Assembly: GCA_947561715.1 (NCBI GenBank)
Contig: OX387199.1
Coordinates: 20,279,001 to 20,343,000, forward strand
Source of the DNA: Ascidia mentula
Taxonomy: Eukaryota > Chordata > Ascidiacea > Phlebobranchia > Ascidiidae
Reading direction: 5' to 3'
Length of the DNA: 64,000 nucleotides
Part shown: positions 1-12,000 of the stretch, piece after piece
Position numbering within the stretch: the stretch's first letter is position 1
Layout of the letters: the number at the start of each line of letters is the position of its first letter
Translations under genes and position numbers: made by a program
Notes under the pieces: model-generated
Databases searched by the model: none
The model's input: the letters and a program-made list of their open reading frames with translations, nothing else
Told to the model about the DNA's origin: nothing

Positions 1-1043
1 ATATTTGTCGTTCGGCTCGGCGCACCCGATCGCCCACAGGCGTTTTATTCACTGTACACTGAAGCTGAATCATTCATAACAAATGACGAAAAGCGACAAC
101 AAGAGGTAGGTAACGTTGATATAGCGCAAACAATTATCCCCGTTTTTTTCTCGAACGTAACCATGGCTTGTCGAGGAGGTGTGTTGAGGGCGAAACACGC
201 GTGCAGTTGCTTAACGATCAAACACAGGAAAGAACCTGTTTTATTTTCGCCATGACGACAATTCAAACAAGAACCAACTCAAACAGGGGAGGAATTTCTC
301 AACAAACTTATGAAGTGTGGTCGGAACTTGTACCACATCAGAATTTACAAGTTCAAGAATACACACACTTTTACCCTCTCAACAATGTGTTTATTGATAA
401 CAACAACAAGTAGCACAAAATATGCGCAATCAGCAAACATTCAACAAAACGATTGAACTTTGGTGAAAGTATAAATTAGCTGCGAACGAACCAGTTGATA
501 TTTAGTGCCAAACATTAATTGATTGTTAGAAAAAAAAACTTCAACCAAAAATCTTGCTGCTGAACATTTGATGCAATGTTAACGATGGAATGAGAATTTG
601 ATGCAATGTTAACGATGAAATGATTTACACAGAGAGTTTGTCTTGCCAAGAATTTTACGACATATTTTTTGCATTAAAATATACTTATCAATGATATACA
701 AAAAACACCGGGCGAAGTTTATGTACAAGGCGCGTGAGAGCGGGTTTTGAGGGGGTGTTTTCAAATTTTTTTGGTGATATTTAAAGGTGGCAGAGTATAT
801 TTTCATCTTCCGATAGTTTGTATTCCATGAGTTGATGGCATGGAATGTTTCCAACATCATAACTATTTGTGAGATTTTTAAATGGAAAGTAGTAAGGTAT
901 ATCAATTTTATGTTGTGATTACTTTGTCACCACAAACTAAATAGGATTCTACACAAAGAAGGTGCGCGTGACGTCAAAAAAAGATTCGGTTCTATCTATT
1001 CGATGCCAGGAAAATACACATTTTGCACAAACTACATGCAAGG
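1..1043. other. 3' flank of receptor A, no gene seen
   Basis: This lies downstream of the minus-strand receptor. It is AT-rich and matches about 23,952-25,110 of copy B with many small indels. The short open frames present are not preserved between the copies. One short direct repeat is visible at about 567-618 (a TTTGATGCAATGTTAACGAT phrase occurring twice in A, once in B). Confidence 0.6.
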
Positions 1044-1049
1044 TTTATT
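1044..1049 (-). terminator. Polyadenylation signal AATAAA overlapping the receptor A stop codon
   Basis: On the minus strand the TAA stop (1,051-1,049) runs directly into AATAAA, sharing its last A. Copy B has the same arrangement at 25,122. If this signal is used, the 3' UTR would be only a few tens of bases long. No other AATAAA is as well placed just downstream. Confidence 0.6.
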
Positions 1050-3022
1050 TACAGAGCAGTTTCTGCTTCAACCTCATGTAAGTTTTCTCGGTTAGCAACC
1101 ACAACCACATTTTCCTGTTGCTCTTCCTGTGGTTGACGTCTGAAATAGGCACGTAGGCCATCCCGGACTCTATCATAAAGCAGTTTCGGGGCGTTGGAGT
1201 AGATGAGGGGATTTAGAGAGCTGTTCATGGGGAGCAGGATAATTGCTGACACAGCGTATATCACTGGTGGCATAGGTACTCCACCGAAGTTTACAAATGC
1301 CATGATGGAAATTGGAACCCAGCAAAGAAAATCAGTAATTATCAGTCGAAGGATTTTCTTTTGCGTTTCTGCCGAAACAAACAGCATTAATGGTATAAAA
1401 TGTCTGCAAATATAAATATGCTTACCTTTGTTTTGTGTTGCCGCCCATTCATCCCTTGGTCTCTCGTTCACTTGCCTGGTACTGGCAGCTGTCTTCTTAT
1501 AAATCCAAAAGTACGTAATTGCCACGAACATGAAGGCCAGGAAGTTAAGAGTAATAATAGCGATTGAATATCCCCATGCCTTGTCGTTGGTCGTTACATA
1601 CAGTTTGCTGATGCAAACACTGCTGCTGCTGTAATATCTACACATAAACAATTTTGTGGCGAAAAAATTGAGGATTTTGCGCAAATAAAAACGAACCCCA
1701 AATATCCAGAAATATCAAATAACTCAGTGTAATTGTAATCCTCAAGAATATCCATAAAATCCACCCAGGAATTAACATCATATACTCGCGTGAGGGCAGT
1801 GTTGAGTACTTGGGAATCGTTGCTTGTGAAGTTGTGTTGGAAAGTTACAAATCGATCCATGAAGTTATTCATGCCTGTTACGCAAAGCTAGTTTAATTCA
1901 AAATTAGTTTCAACACCTACATCTACGACAATATCTTACTAGAGAAGTCGACTGCAACATTGTCAAAAAACGGATTCTCATTCATCCAAGCTTTGGTTTC
2001 GAACAAATGTTGTAGTTGAGTTGTGAGTGGAATAAAAGCAATTGTAAACGAGAATGCCCACGAGAGGATAATGGAAAGGATGACAGTTTTCAATTCCGGT
2101 TTCATGGATGCATCGAACGGCTGAAACAAAAGAGAACATTAACGTGTTTTCATTAAAAACAATAAGTTTGCATCTCGGTGGTTATTTCAAATCTAGGGAT
2201 GGGGAATGTAGTTGTCAGCTAGAATCCCATCGGACTGGAAATTGTTTTCTCTTTCTCTAACTGTAGTTCCCAAATTAGGCAAAACTGCGTCATTTTAATA
2301 ATATTGGTTTCACTTTCGTTTCTCATTTCAGGCTTTAATTCCAGCCATAGCTGTGAGAGTGATAATAAATAGGTTATAATAGAAAAAAAATTAAAAGAAA
2401 GTTGTCATAAACTTTTGAAAAGGGACGTCACCTGTTCAACGAAGTTAGCAATAGCTGACTTGACAAAATACAATTGTTTCACTTACGTTTTTCACAGCAT
2501 ACAGTCGGAATATGGTCAACAGAACCATTGTAAACACCGATGTTTCGCTTGAAAGCAAAACCAATAACCCCATGGTGGTGCAACTTCCGCTTGATCTCCA
2601 AATAAGGTCATTGGCACAATAATTTCCGGAGTATCTGACACCAGCGGCTCCCAGCATGATCAGATAAACTCCCATGAGTAGATCGGAAACGGATAGATTC
2701 AAAACGAGCAGATGGTTTGTGCGAAATGCAGCAGATTGTGATTGTGTCGTCGCCAACGTTTTGCTTTCCATCACCATGACAACCTCAAAACAAATTGGAG
2801 CAATATGTAAACACGTGTTCTTATTGCGCAACAAAGACAAAACTTAGTTTAATTTACCAAATTTCCGGCAATGGCGAGCATCCCCATTATCCACACAATG
2901 GCTCGTAGAAATGGATTCGCAATCAACTCGTATCGTGATGAAAATATGTTTTCGTTGATCACTTTTGTATTTGTTGGGCACTCGTCTGACCAATCAGAGC
3001 AGTCGCCGACTCCATTGAATTT
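1049..3022 (-). CDS. Receptor A, exons encoding the 7TM domain and C-tail
   Basis: Six exons separated by introns of 74, 366, 65, 59 and 57 nt. Exon 2858-3022 gives the last LDLa half (DCSDWSDEC), the hinge and TM1 (IVWIMGMLAIAGNL). Exon 2487-2783 gives TM2 (LVLNLSVSDLLMGVYLIM) and TM3 with its conserved Cys (GSCTTMG). Exon 1940-2120 gives TM4. Exon 1697-1874 is the second extracellular loop with several N-glycosylation sequons, and 1426-1637 carries the loop Cys and TM5 (AWGYSIAIITLNFLAFMF). Exon 1049-1368 gives TM6 (DFLCWVPISIMAF), TM7 (NSSLNPLIY) and a 45-residue tail. The usual (D/E)R(Y/F) at the end of TM3 is replaced by FRL in TIFRLYAVKNPF, so the Arg is kept but the acidic residue is lost. 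Confidence 0.9.
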
Positions 3023-6000
3023 CTATGTAAAGTATATAAATTAAAGAAAACTTTGTAGTTAAGTTGGTCCTATTGGCGTCCGTAAACAACACATTGCGAA
3101 ATTACTGTCTTGCATATAATTTGCGAACAATGGAACTATGGAAATTTGACAAAAAATATGTACTGCAAGATGCATGTGTAGTTTTGTGTACTTGGAAGGC
3201 GTGTGACGCGCTAATTGACCAGAAATCTGGCGACAACAATAAGAATTAATTCGTAAACTGGCAGTTCTCATCTGGTGGCAAACGTTGAGGTGTGCTTGTG
3301 TGATTAGGTGTCAAGAACATGATTTGTGAAGTGGGTCGTAATTAAATTAATGTTGTTTGGTGTTGGTCCTTTTAATATTGGGTGTTTCTATATAATTTTT
3401 AACTTTGACGTCAGTTTATTTAATTATAAAAGTAGCCACCTGTGTAGTTTGGCTCCCAACTTTTGTTTTGACGGTGAGCCGTTAGTGCAGGGTGAACTGA
3501 GCGTTTACTATGGTTGGGGTTGGAGGCCCGCGTTAGTACATGGATCAGATTGGGAGTAAATGGTTGGTTTAGATTAGAGATTCTCAAACTTTTTTAGTGC
3601 TAAATTAGAAACCTTAAGTTCATAAGGCTTTATTCAGACCTATTTTGTGACGGAAACGCACATTTCAATCCCGCGAAGATCAACTTTAAAAGTTAGGTGC
3701 CAAAAAACGGAGAAAAGGTCTTCCTAAATCGGTTCTAAAACTTCCATACCTGCCCTCCCAATAACTTGAGACCTAATTCGGGATCGCTAAATTAATTTCG
3801 GTCACAACAGTAATATGCACGGAATCAAAACATCTTTACCACAGGACACACAACTTTAAATATTGTTAACATGTGTTTACCTTCTCCTTCTTATCGAACA
3901 ATGGATCTTTGTTTTCGCAATAAAACCTTCCGTCATTTGTGCAGTTTATTTCGTCACTTTGATCATCGCAGTTAATTGTGAGGTCACAAACATCCGATTT
4001 GTTGACAGAAATCTGTCGCAAAAGTCTGTGAAATACTTAAACCGTCTTTGTGGTTAACTGTGTGCGAAAGATTCAACAAAGGGCATTATGACAAACAATA
4101 CTGAACAACAGACGCCGATACCTATTTGCTTTTTATAGCAATAACGCTTCGAAGTGATTTTTTTCCAAACTCTTGTAATTAAGGTCTCAATTTTTTTGTG
4201 GTTTTGTTGACAACAAATAACTTTACTTTGGCTCCATTTAATGCTGGACAGTAGAATCTTCCTTCCTTTGAGCACAATTCTTCTGGATATTCGTCTCTTT
4301 CATGCTTGCAATCGATGAAACCGTCGCATACTTTGGACATAGGAATATTGAGAAGTCCGTCTTTTGTGTTGCAGTATTTCCGATGTTTGCAAAGTTGAGG
4401 ATCTTCATCATGGGCGGAGAATCGACGTGTGTCAAGATTATAGATCCGACCACCGCAATCCTGCCTCCCATCGCACAGTAGTTTGTTGTCGAACCTCTTC
4501 CTCCGCCACCTCCTCAACACATCCTGTGTAAAACACATCACGTGGTTCCTGGTATGTTTTTGTGCGAACGATTTGTTGCTCATGCTGGAAGGAATATTTT
4601 TGTTATTATTTTAAACGAATATTTTTTTGAATTTTGTAAGGCTTGTCGGGATTTCCTGGCTGTTACATTAGGTTTTATCATAAGTTTTGAAGCAGGTATC
4701 GCCGCAAAATCTGTGAATCAGGTGGCGACAGACCAGCAGGGACCGTAAACTTTTGTCACAAACTCAATTTGTCAGGTAACAGTGCCCATGTTGGACATCT
4801 AGAAACGTCCAACGACACATCGACAGCAACAGACGTCATGACAGCAAACTTGTTCGAGACTTTTATACCTTGGAATGTGATCACTATGTGATTGTCATGC
4901 ATTAAGACGTTTATTTTTTAAGTTTTGTGAAGGTTTTTACATCAACCAGGTAAAAAACAAACAAAATAGCAAAATAAGCTTGACGAACAAATACAATTTG
5001 TGACGAAAGCGAGAATTAACTCTTAAACGTGTGGAATGTGACGACGAAATTGACTTTTCACGCGACTCCTCTTCCAAACTCTCGTTACAAAAGTTTCGTA
5101 GTTTTGGCCACTTTTTACAATATTCTATCAGCCGTGGTCTCAGTACTTTGAGTATCCACAAAAGGGATGTGTCTGATTTTATTTTTGTGGCAGTTGTTAA
5201 AAATGTAGGTATCACAAGTCAGTAGTACATGTAGTGTTGGGCGGCTTAGTGCAACCCATAAATTCCACGCATATCAACGTTGCACAGGAAACGTCTGGGG
5301 AACTCAGTACAAGCACGAGTTCCAACTGTTAACGACCTTGAAGGTTTTTTTTTGGTAAGGTAATAAGTAAATATAGGTCTTTTTTGCTAGTTTTACTCGC
5401 CACCACATCCCATAGTTGGTTTTAAACAATGGGATGGAATTCCAGTCTCCGAGCTATTGAGATTTAAGTACATTACAAACAGTTGCAATGTATCAAAGAG
5501 AGCAAACAATCTTTCGTGATGATAAGGAATGTGATTGAAAATAACTCGCGATAAAAGTATTCCAACGAATCGGTAACGATATTACGGGGATCTTTGTCGG
5601 CTACGACGGCGAAGTTCGGTATACGAAATGACTCAACCTCATGAGCCACCGGGTTCGTACATCGTCCGTAAAGATTATGGCAAAGTGAGATGCGGCGGAA
5701 GTCATATCCACCCTAGAACAGCCCAACGCGCTTTGCAGGAATTAGTTAAACCCTGCGTTTCGTAGCAACCAAGTGGGTGTAGTGTGGTTATTGTGTATGA
5801 TGTCACTGAATGTTGCCTACCAGCATATAACAACGTCTGTACAACGTAATCTTTCGACATGCAACAGTGCTTGAAGTGGTCGCGATGGTGCCATGACAGG
5901 AAAATTTTGAATTGGAATAAATGGATAGTCTCGGTACTGTGGCATTACCGTATCTAACACAAACATCTTCTTCGAAACACAGGTATTCATGTAATTTCGT

Positions 6001-9000
6001 AGTGTAAGGCTTGTCGGGATTTCCTGGCTGTTACATTAGGTTTTATCATAAGTTTTGAAGCAGGTATCGCCACAAAATCTGTGAATCAGGTAGCGACAGA
6101 CCAGCAGGGACCGTAAACTTTTGACACAAACTCAATTTGTCAGGTAACAGTGCCCATGTGGGACACTTAGAAACGTCCAACGACACATCGACAGCAACAG
6201 ACGTCATGACAGCAAACTTGTTTGAGACTTTTATACCTGGGAATGCGATCACTATGTGATTGTCATGCATTAAGATGTTTATGTTTTTAAGTTTTGTGTT
6301 TAAAAGTTATTACATCAACCAGGTAAAAAACAAGGAAAATAGCAAAATAAGCTTGACGAACGAATACAATTTGTGACGAAAGCGAGAATTAACTCTTAAA
6401 CGTGTGGAATGTGACGACGAAATTGACTTTTCACGCGACTCCTCTTCCAAACTCTCGTTGGAAAGGTTTCGCTGTTTTCTCAGCATTTTACAATATTCTT
6501 TCCGCCCTGGTCGCAATACTTTGAGTATCCACAAAAGGGATATGTCTGCTGTTATTTTTCTGCCAATTGTTAAAAATGTGGGTATTACATATAAGTACTA
6601 CGTGCCGTGTTGGGTGGTTTAGTGCAACCCAAATTCCCAATTAATTTCTGCCACTTCAACGTTGCACAGGAAACGTCTGGGGAACTCGGTACAAACACGA
6701 GTTCCAAATGTTAACGACCTTGAAGGCATTTCTTTAGTAATGTAATTGGATCTTGTAAATAATTATTATCACGTATAATTGAAATCTTGCACGGCGAAAG
6801 CCATATCCACCCTAGAGAAGCCGAATGCCACGCGTTTTGCAGAAATTAATTGAACAATGTGTTTTGTAGCAACGAAGTAGGTGTAGTGTGGTTATTATGC
6901 ATAATGTCACTGAATGTTCCCCACCAGTATATGACAACTTCTGTACAACGTAATCTTTGCACAAGCACTTAAAGTGCATATGACACGGTCATGGCAACTT
7001 TGCGTAAAACTACTACAACCAACTTATATCCAAAGTTTTTCGGTTCTACGTCAACTAAACAATGTAGAAAACTGTGCGAAAAGTAGCGGAGACCAAAAAT
7101 CGAAAAACCTTTTGCGCTGAGGAGGAAAGGACATCACACAAGGCACTCGCGTCGAAAAAATGCATTGTTTAGATAGGAGAAGGCGCCTTGTATTGCAGAT
7201 ATCAAATAGTTTCAATCATAGAATAATCCACAGATTACGTTACGTCAAAGGTCAGGACAGGGTTTTACATCACACAAAAATATGTCACAGTGACGTTACA
7301 AACCAAAGGATTATTTGTCCCTAATTATCTGAAGACCAAAGGGTATAGCAGCAACGACATTACTCTGTACTTCGATGAGACGGGGTTGGTGCGTTTCATT
7401 GCTCAGTGACATTACATTACTTGCCATTTTTTGGAAACTTTAACTTTCCTCTTTGTATTGACTTTAATTTGAAAATGATTCCATCATCATTTCTAGTTTT
7501 AGTGGTTGATTGTGGCGAATTAAATGAATCATTTATGACTCGAACTCGTAGGCAACACTACTGCAACGCAAAACGTGGTACTATGACAGAATAACTGTGT
7601 TGCATAATCAGCTAATTAGGTCGGCCTTTCCTGGCGGTTTTTGCCAGCCTCAAAATTCAATAAATCTACTTCTATCTTTTGCTGTGAGTGGACAAAACGA
7701 CAATGCTAAACTGACGGTTTGTCTCTGTCGTGTTTTCAAAAGTTCATGTATCACGTTAACGATCATAAATACCTATGACAACAAGAACACCCAGTCCCAG
7801 TAACGGTTTTATTATTACACAACTAAATAAGACATAATAGGTCCAAATAGCGGCCATCTTTCTGCAGCCCAAATTAACATCAAAATTCGTTTGTTGCACT
7901 TTAAAGTTATGAACATCTCTTAGTTTAATTATTTACATGTTTGATTTTTCCGTGTCACATGCACTTTAAACTTCTGCGCAGTGTGACGTTCTGTGATCTT
8001 ATAAGAATGAGGCATTTTATTAAAAAATTTTTCCATTGTGCTTCGTGGATTAGTTCGCTTTGAAACGAACAAGTGAAATTGCAAAACCACAACATTGGTT
8101 GTAACTCTCTTCATGTCTCTGAGTGTTGGTTTGTTCCACAGTAGTTTAGAAAACTACAGAAACCAAACCATGAGCGTAACAATTGTTCACGTTTGGCGAA
8201 GTAAGTCAAAATCTTTGTAAGTTCTTGTAATAATTACGTTCGACTGCGTAAACATTGTTGCAAACGTTTGTTTAAACTGGAGTTTGTCCAGCAAATGAGT
8301 AAGTACATTGTGTTGGTAAGAACCTACAAATATAAGTAAACATCTAAACCGTTTATTTCCGACTAAACAATAAGTTATGCATTCTCACTTACCTTACACA
8401 ACCACCACCCCTGTATGTAGTTGGTTGTTGTTGTTGAGCAGTTGCTCTTCACTTCCTCATCAACACTGAAAATATTTCAATGTTTTGCGTTGATTTTATA
8501 ATTAAAAAACTCAAATTGAATGCAGATGAGATTTACATGCGACTCCTGTAGTAATTAAACAAACGTTTTTAAAACCCATACATAGGAATTCAGCTCAGAA
8601 CTGACCTAAAATTACGAAAGGACGCTTAACCTCCAAACACGTACTGCAGGGCAGCTGAGGAACAGACAAACATATTGAAACCACTTTAACCCAACAACTA
8701 AAACTGTCGACTTAGTATTATGCAAATTTCCTTTGCTTGGTCGCCCATTATTGAAACACTGTTGCGTCACAAAGGTTGCTCGCTTGTAGTGCCCAGATAT
8801 GCGATGACTTGCATTTAAATACTTTTTCGACTACAATACTTTGTATTGAAGGTCTAAAACGTCTTTATGATGTCATGACAGTTGAGGAATGGGTATTTTC
8901 CTGCAGCAGCGAAATACATCATTTTAAACTGCATTATTCATGGTTCATACCAATGAAAACAAGTCGTGAAGTATTTACAGACACTTAACAAACCTTACAC

Positions 9001-12000
9001 TATTGCAAGTCATAGATTTTTGGTGACGCATTGGATGTCAGTGGTATCAATCCAAAAAAGGATAAACTAATGCTTTATCACTTACTAATGAAACTTGCCA
9101 CAATCTTTGGTTTTCCCAGGTTGACAAAAACATTCGTCACTTTTGTCGGGACAATCGATGACGTCATCACATACACTTGACCTTGAGATGATCATAGGGT
9201 CATTTGTACATTGGAAGCACAAACGATGATTAAAGGTCCCCAAACTTCGAATGTCTCTGCAAATGACACAAGTCCATTCTGTCTTATCTTAACCTGTAGG
9301 AATTTTTAACCAACCACAACAGTTCACAAATACCTGGCATCTCCATTCTCCGAGGTGTAACACAAATCAGATTTATCATCACAATCGGCAATGCCGTCCC
9401 ATAGAAACATCTGCGGAAGATTGCAATTCCTGCCATTCCGAACACATTTGAATCCATGTCCATTATTCCAGTGTTGGAAAGCTGGACAGTCGTTGCAAGG
9501 ATCGCCATCACAAACAGTCGAACGTTTCCAACAAGCTGAATTTGGACACTGGAAGTGGGAGGGGCAGAGGTACTCACATGGGGAATTCCCCAGACAATGA
9601 GCAAGCTTGTCGCAGATTTCATTTTTTGACTTACAGGAAAAGTTGGCTGCATCCAATGTGTTGTAACAGACTCCATTATTGTCGAAACAATTACAACGTG
9701 GTTTTGAACTAAATAAAATTAATAGTTATTTGCATCAACGAAATAAAAGGTATTTTCATAACTACAAAAATACCATATATTGTTTTTGCTACACTGCTGA
9801 TGGAATTTCCCATTACAACTGGCTTCATCACTCATATCAGGGCAATCTATGACGCCATCACAAACACTTGACTTTGAGATGATCATAGGGTCATTTGTAC
9901 ATTGGAAGCACAGTCGTTCGTTTAGAGATGAAGAAGTACGAATATCTCTGCAATAACAAATTTGTTTATAGATGCCATACTTTGCCCATAAGCAGGCAGT
10001 TAAAGCTGTTCATTTTATTATCATAACCATCAATATAAACAGCAAAGTTCATATGACTAAAATTATATTTAACTCTAAAACGTTTCTTTTTTTTCGTTTT
10101 CACTTCAACAGGAAGAATGACGCCAGTAGAAACACCTATCCAATGGCGTAAAAAGAAAATATGATATATAGTAAGATAAGGAACACAGAGGGAGAGGGAA
10201 GTCTGGGGCAGTGATGGCAAGTACGCATATGCAAAACACAATCAAAAACGAAATACCTGACATCTCCATTCTCCGAGGTGTAACACAAATCAGATTTATC
10301 GTCACAATCGGCAATGTCGTCCCATAAAAACATCTGCGGAAGATTGCAATTCCTGCCATTCCGAACACATTTGAATCCATGTCCATTATTCCAGTGTTGG
10401 AAAGCTGGACAGTCATTGCAAGGATCGCCATCACCAACAGTCGAACGTTCCCAACAAGCTGAATTCGGACACTGGAAGTAGGAGGGGCATTCGCCGTCAC
10501 AATGTGTTTTTCCAACACATTGGATCATTCCTTTGCAAAACTCTTCCACTCTTAAGGCGCATACTTTGTTTGAATCCCAGTAGTCAAGCTTGTTGTCGCA
10601 ACTGTAACAAAAGTAATGTATTACGTCATATAACAAAAGTTTTGGGAGATTTGTGTTAGTTAATGTTTAAACATGAAGAGTTGTCATGGCTAATAATCAG
10701 TAAATGTTAGGTTTGGTCCACGATTGTGTATGCAGATGTGTGAATAACAAAACACAACCTACGACTTTACAATAATTTTGCATAACGTCTGCTGAAAAAT
10801 ATCTAACCGAAAGCAAATTGGAGCCAATATTATAAATTCAGTGAGCTGTAAACAGATTACCACTGTTTCGTACTATAAGGTCTCATCAGTACAGCTTGGT
10901 GCCACTGATGCTGATGATCATGCCGACCATCCGGTCAGACAAATACTTCTACTTCGTGGTGACTATACAGCCACCGTCATACGTTGGGCACCAAACACGT
11001 AGGTGCATCCATACGGAGAAAACAAGGTGGAGAAAACTATTGGAATCCGGTAATTATTCGTGTAACTCTGTCAAGCAATGCTAAATTTATCAAATCTTTC
11101 GCGAAGATTTCTTTTCCTTCGCAAGGATTTCGACAAATGTCAATGAACGAAAAGCAGCTGCAAACGAGGCAGCAGACGCAAAACCACCGCAAACCGTAGA
11201 TAAGAGCAAGACAGACGCCCGACTCGTATCTTAACCTGGGTTCGAATCCCGGTGTGGTAAAAAAACCCATATCGCCACAACTCCCGTGGTTCCTACAGGA
11301 GCACCCACGCAACCAGTTGCCACAAGTCAACCATACGGGACGACGGCATTACCGAAATGCGGTCTCACAAACGGAAGAAAACATCGTACTGCCACACTAC
11401 ATACGCAACATCAGGCAATCATCTTAAATGTCTATGTGACAAAGTACATTCAAAATACCGCTTGCTCCGAATGAAGTCCATGCCGTTGTAACAACACGAA
11501 CTACCAGTGTTTATTGATTAGTTGTACATGTGGCACATGTTATAATCTAATGCCCGGAGAGAAGGTTATTTATAACTATAAGGCAATAATACCAAATGAC
11601 TTCAACACAAACTGTTTTTAGCAAGCCAATATCTTGTACTTATGTTATTGTTTTTGACAATGGCGCCTATACTTCGTACACACGTGTGTGCATTTAGAAC
11701 TTCCGGTCCCATCCTCTTAAACTCGGTGCCGTTGCCGGGATTGGTTGTTGCGGCGCGGTCAACTTCCCCCTCTTTGCTGACTTCTCACCTCTCTCTCCTT
11801 TTAAAACAATATTACAAACCCCGCATATACTGGAAACCCCCACAACACACCAACTATCCCTCATTGAATACAACCTTGAAATTCCCTAAATTACTCGACC
11901 TTCGAATTAGAAACACGCACTTCTTAATATGAACACCTCCTACTTTGACACCGCTGCACACCTAAACTTTCTCAAACTCCCACAACCTAATACACCGTAC

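Noticed and set aside
168..413. 81-codon frame near the left edge
   Set aside because: Not kept in copy B; in 3' flank sequence with no splice or start support.
1404..1425. 22-nt intron in receptor A ending at TTTGCAG
   Set aside because: Too short for splicing and would shift the frame; the acceptor at 1,369 gives an in-phase 57-nt intron shared by B.
4524..4583. Start of the LDLa exon at the ATG at 4,583 or acceptor at 4,585
   Set aside because: That acceptor gives a phase that does not join the preceding exon; the acceptor at 4,524 does in both copies.
11180..11265. Functional tRNA gene
   Set aside because: Only the T-arm is convincing, with no full cloverleaf, and it is decayed in copy B.
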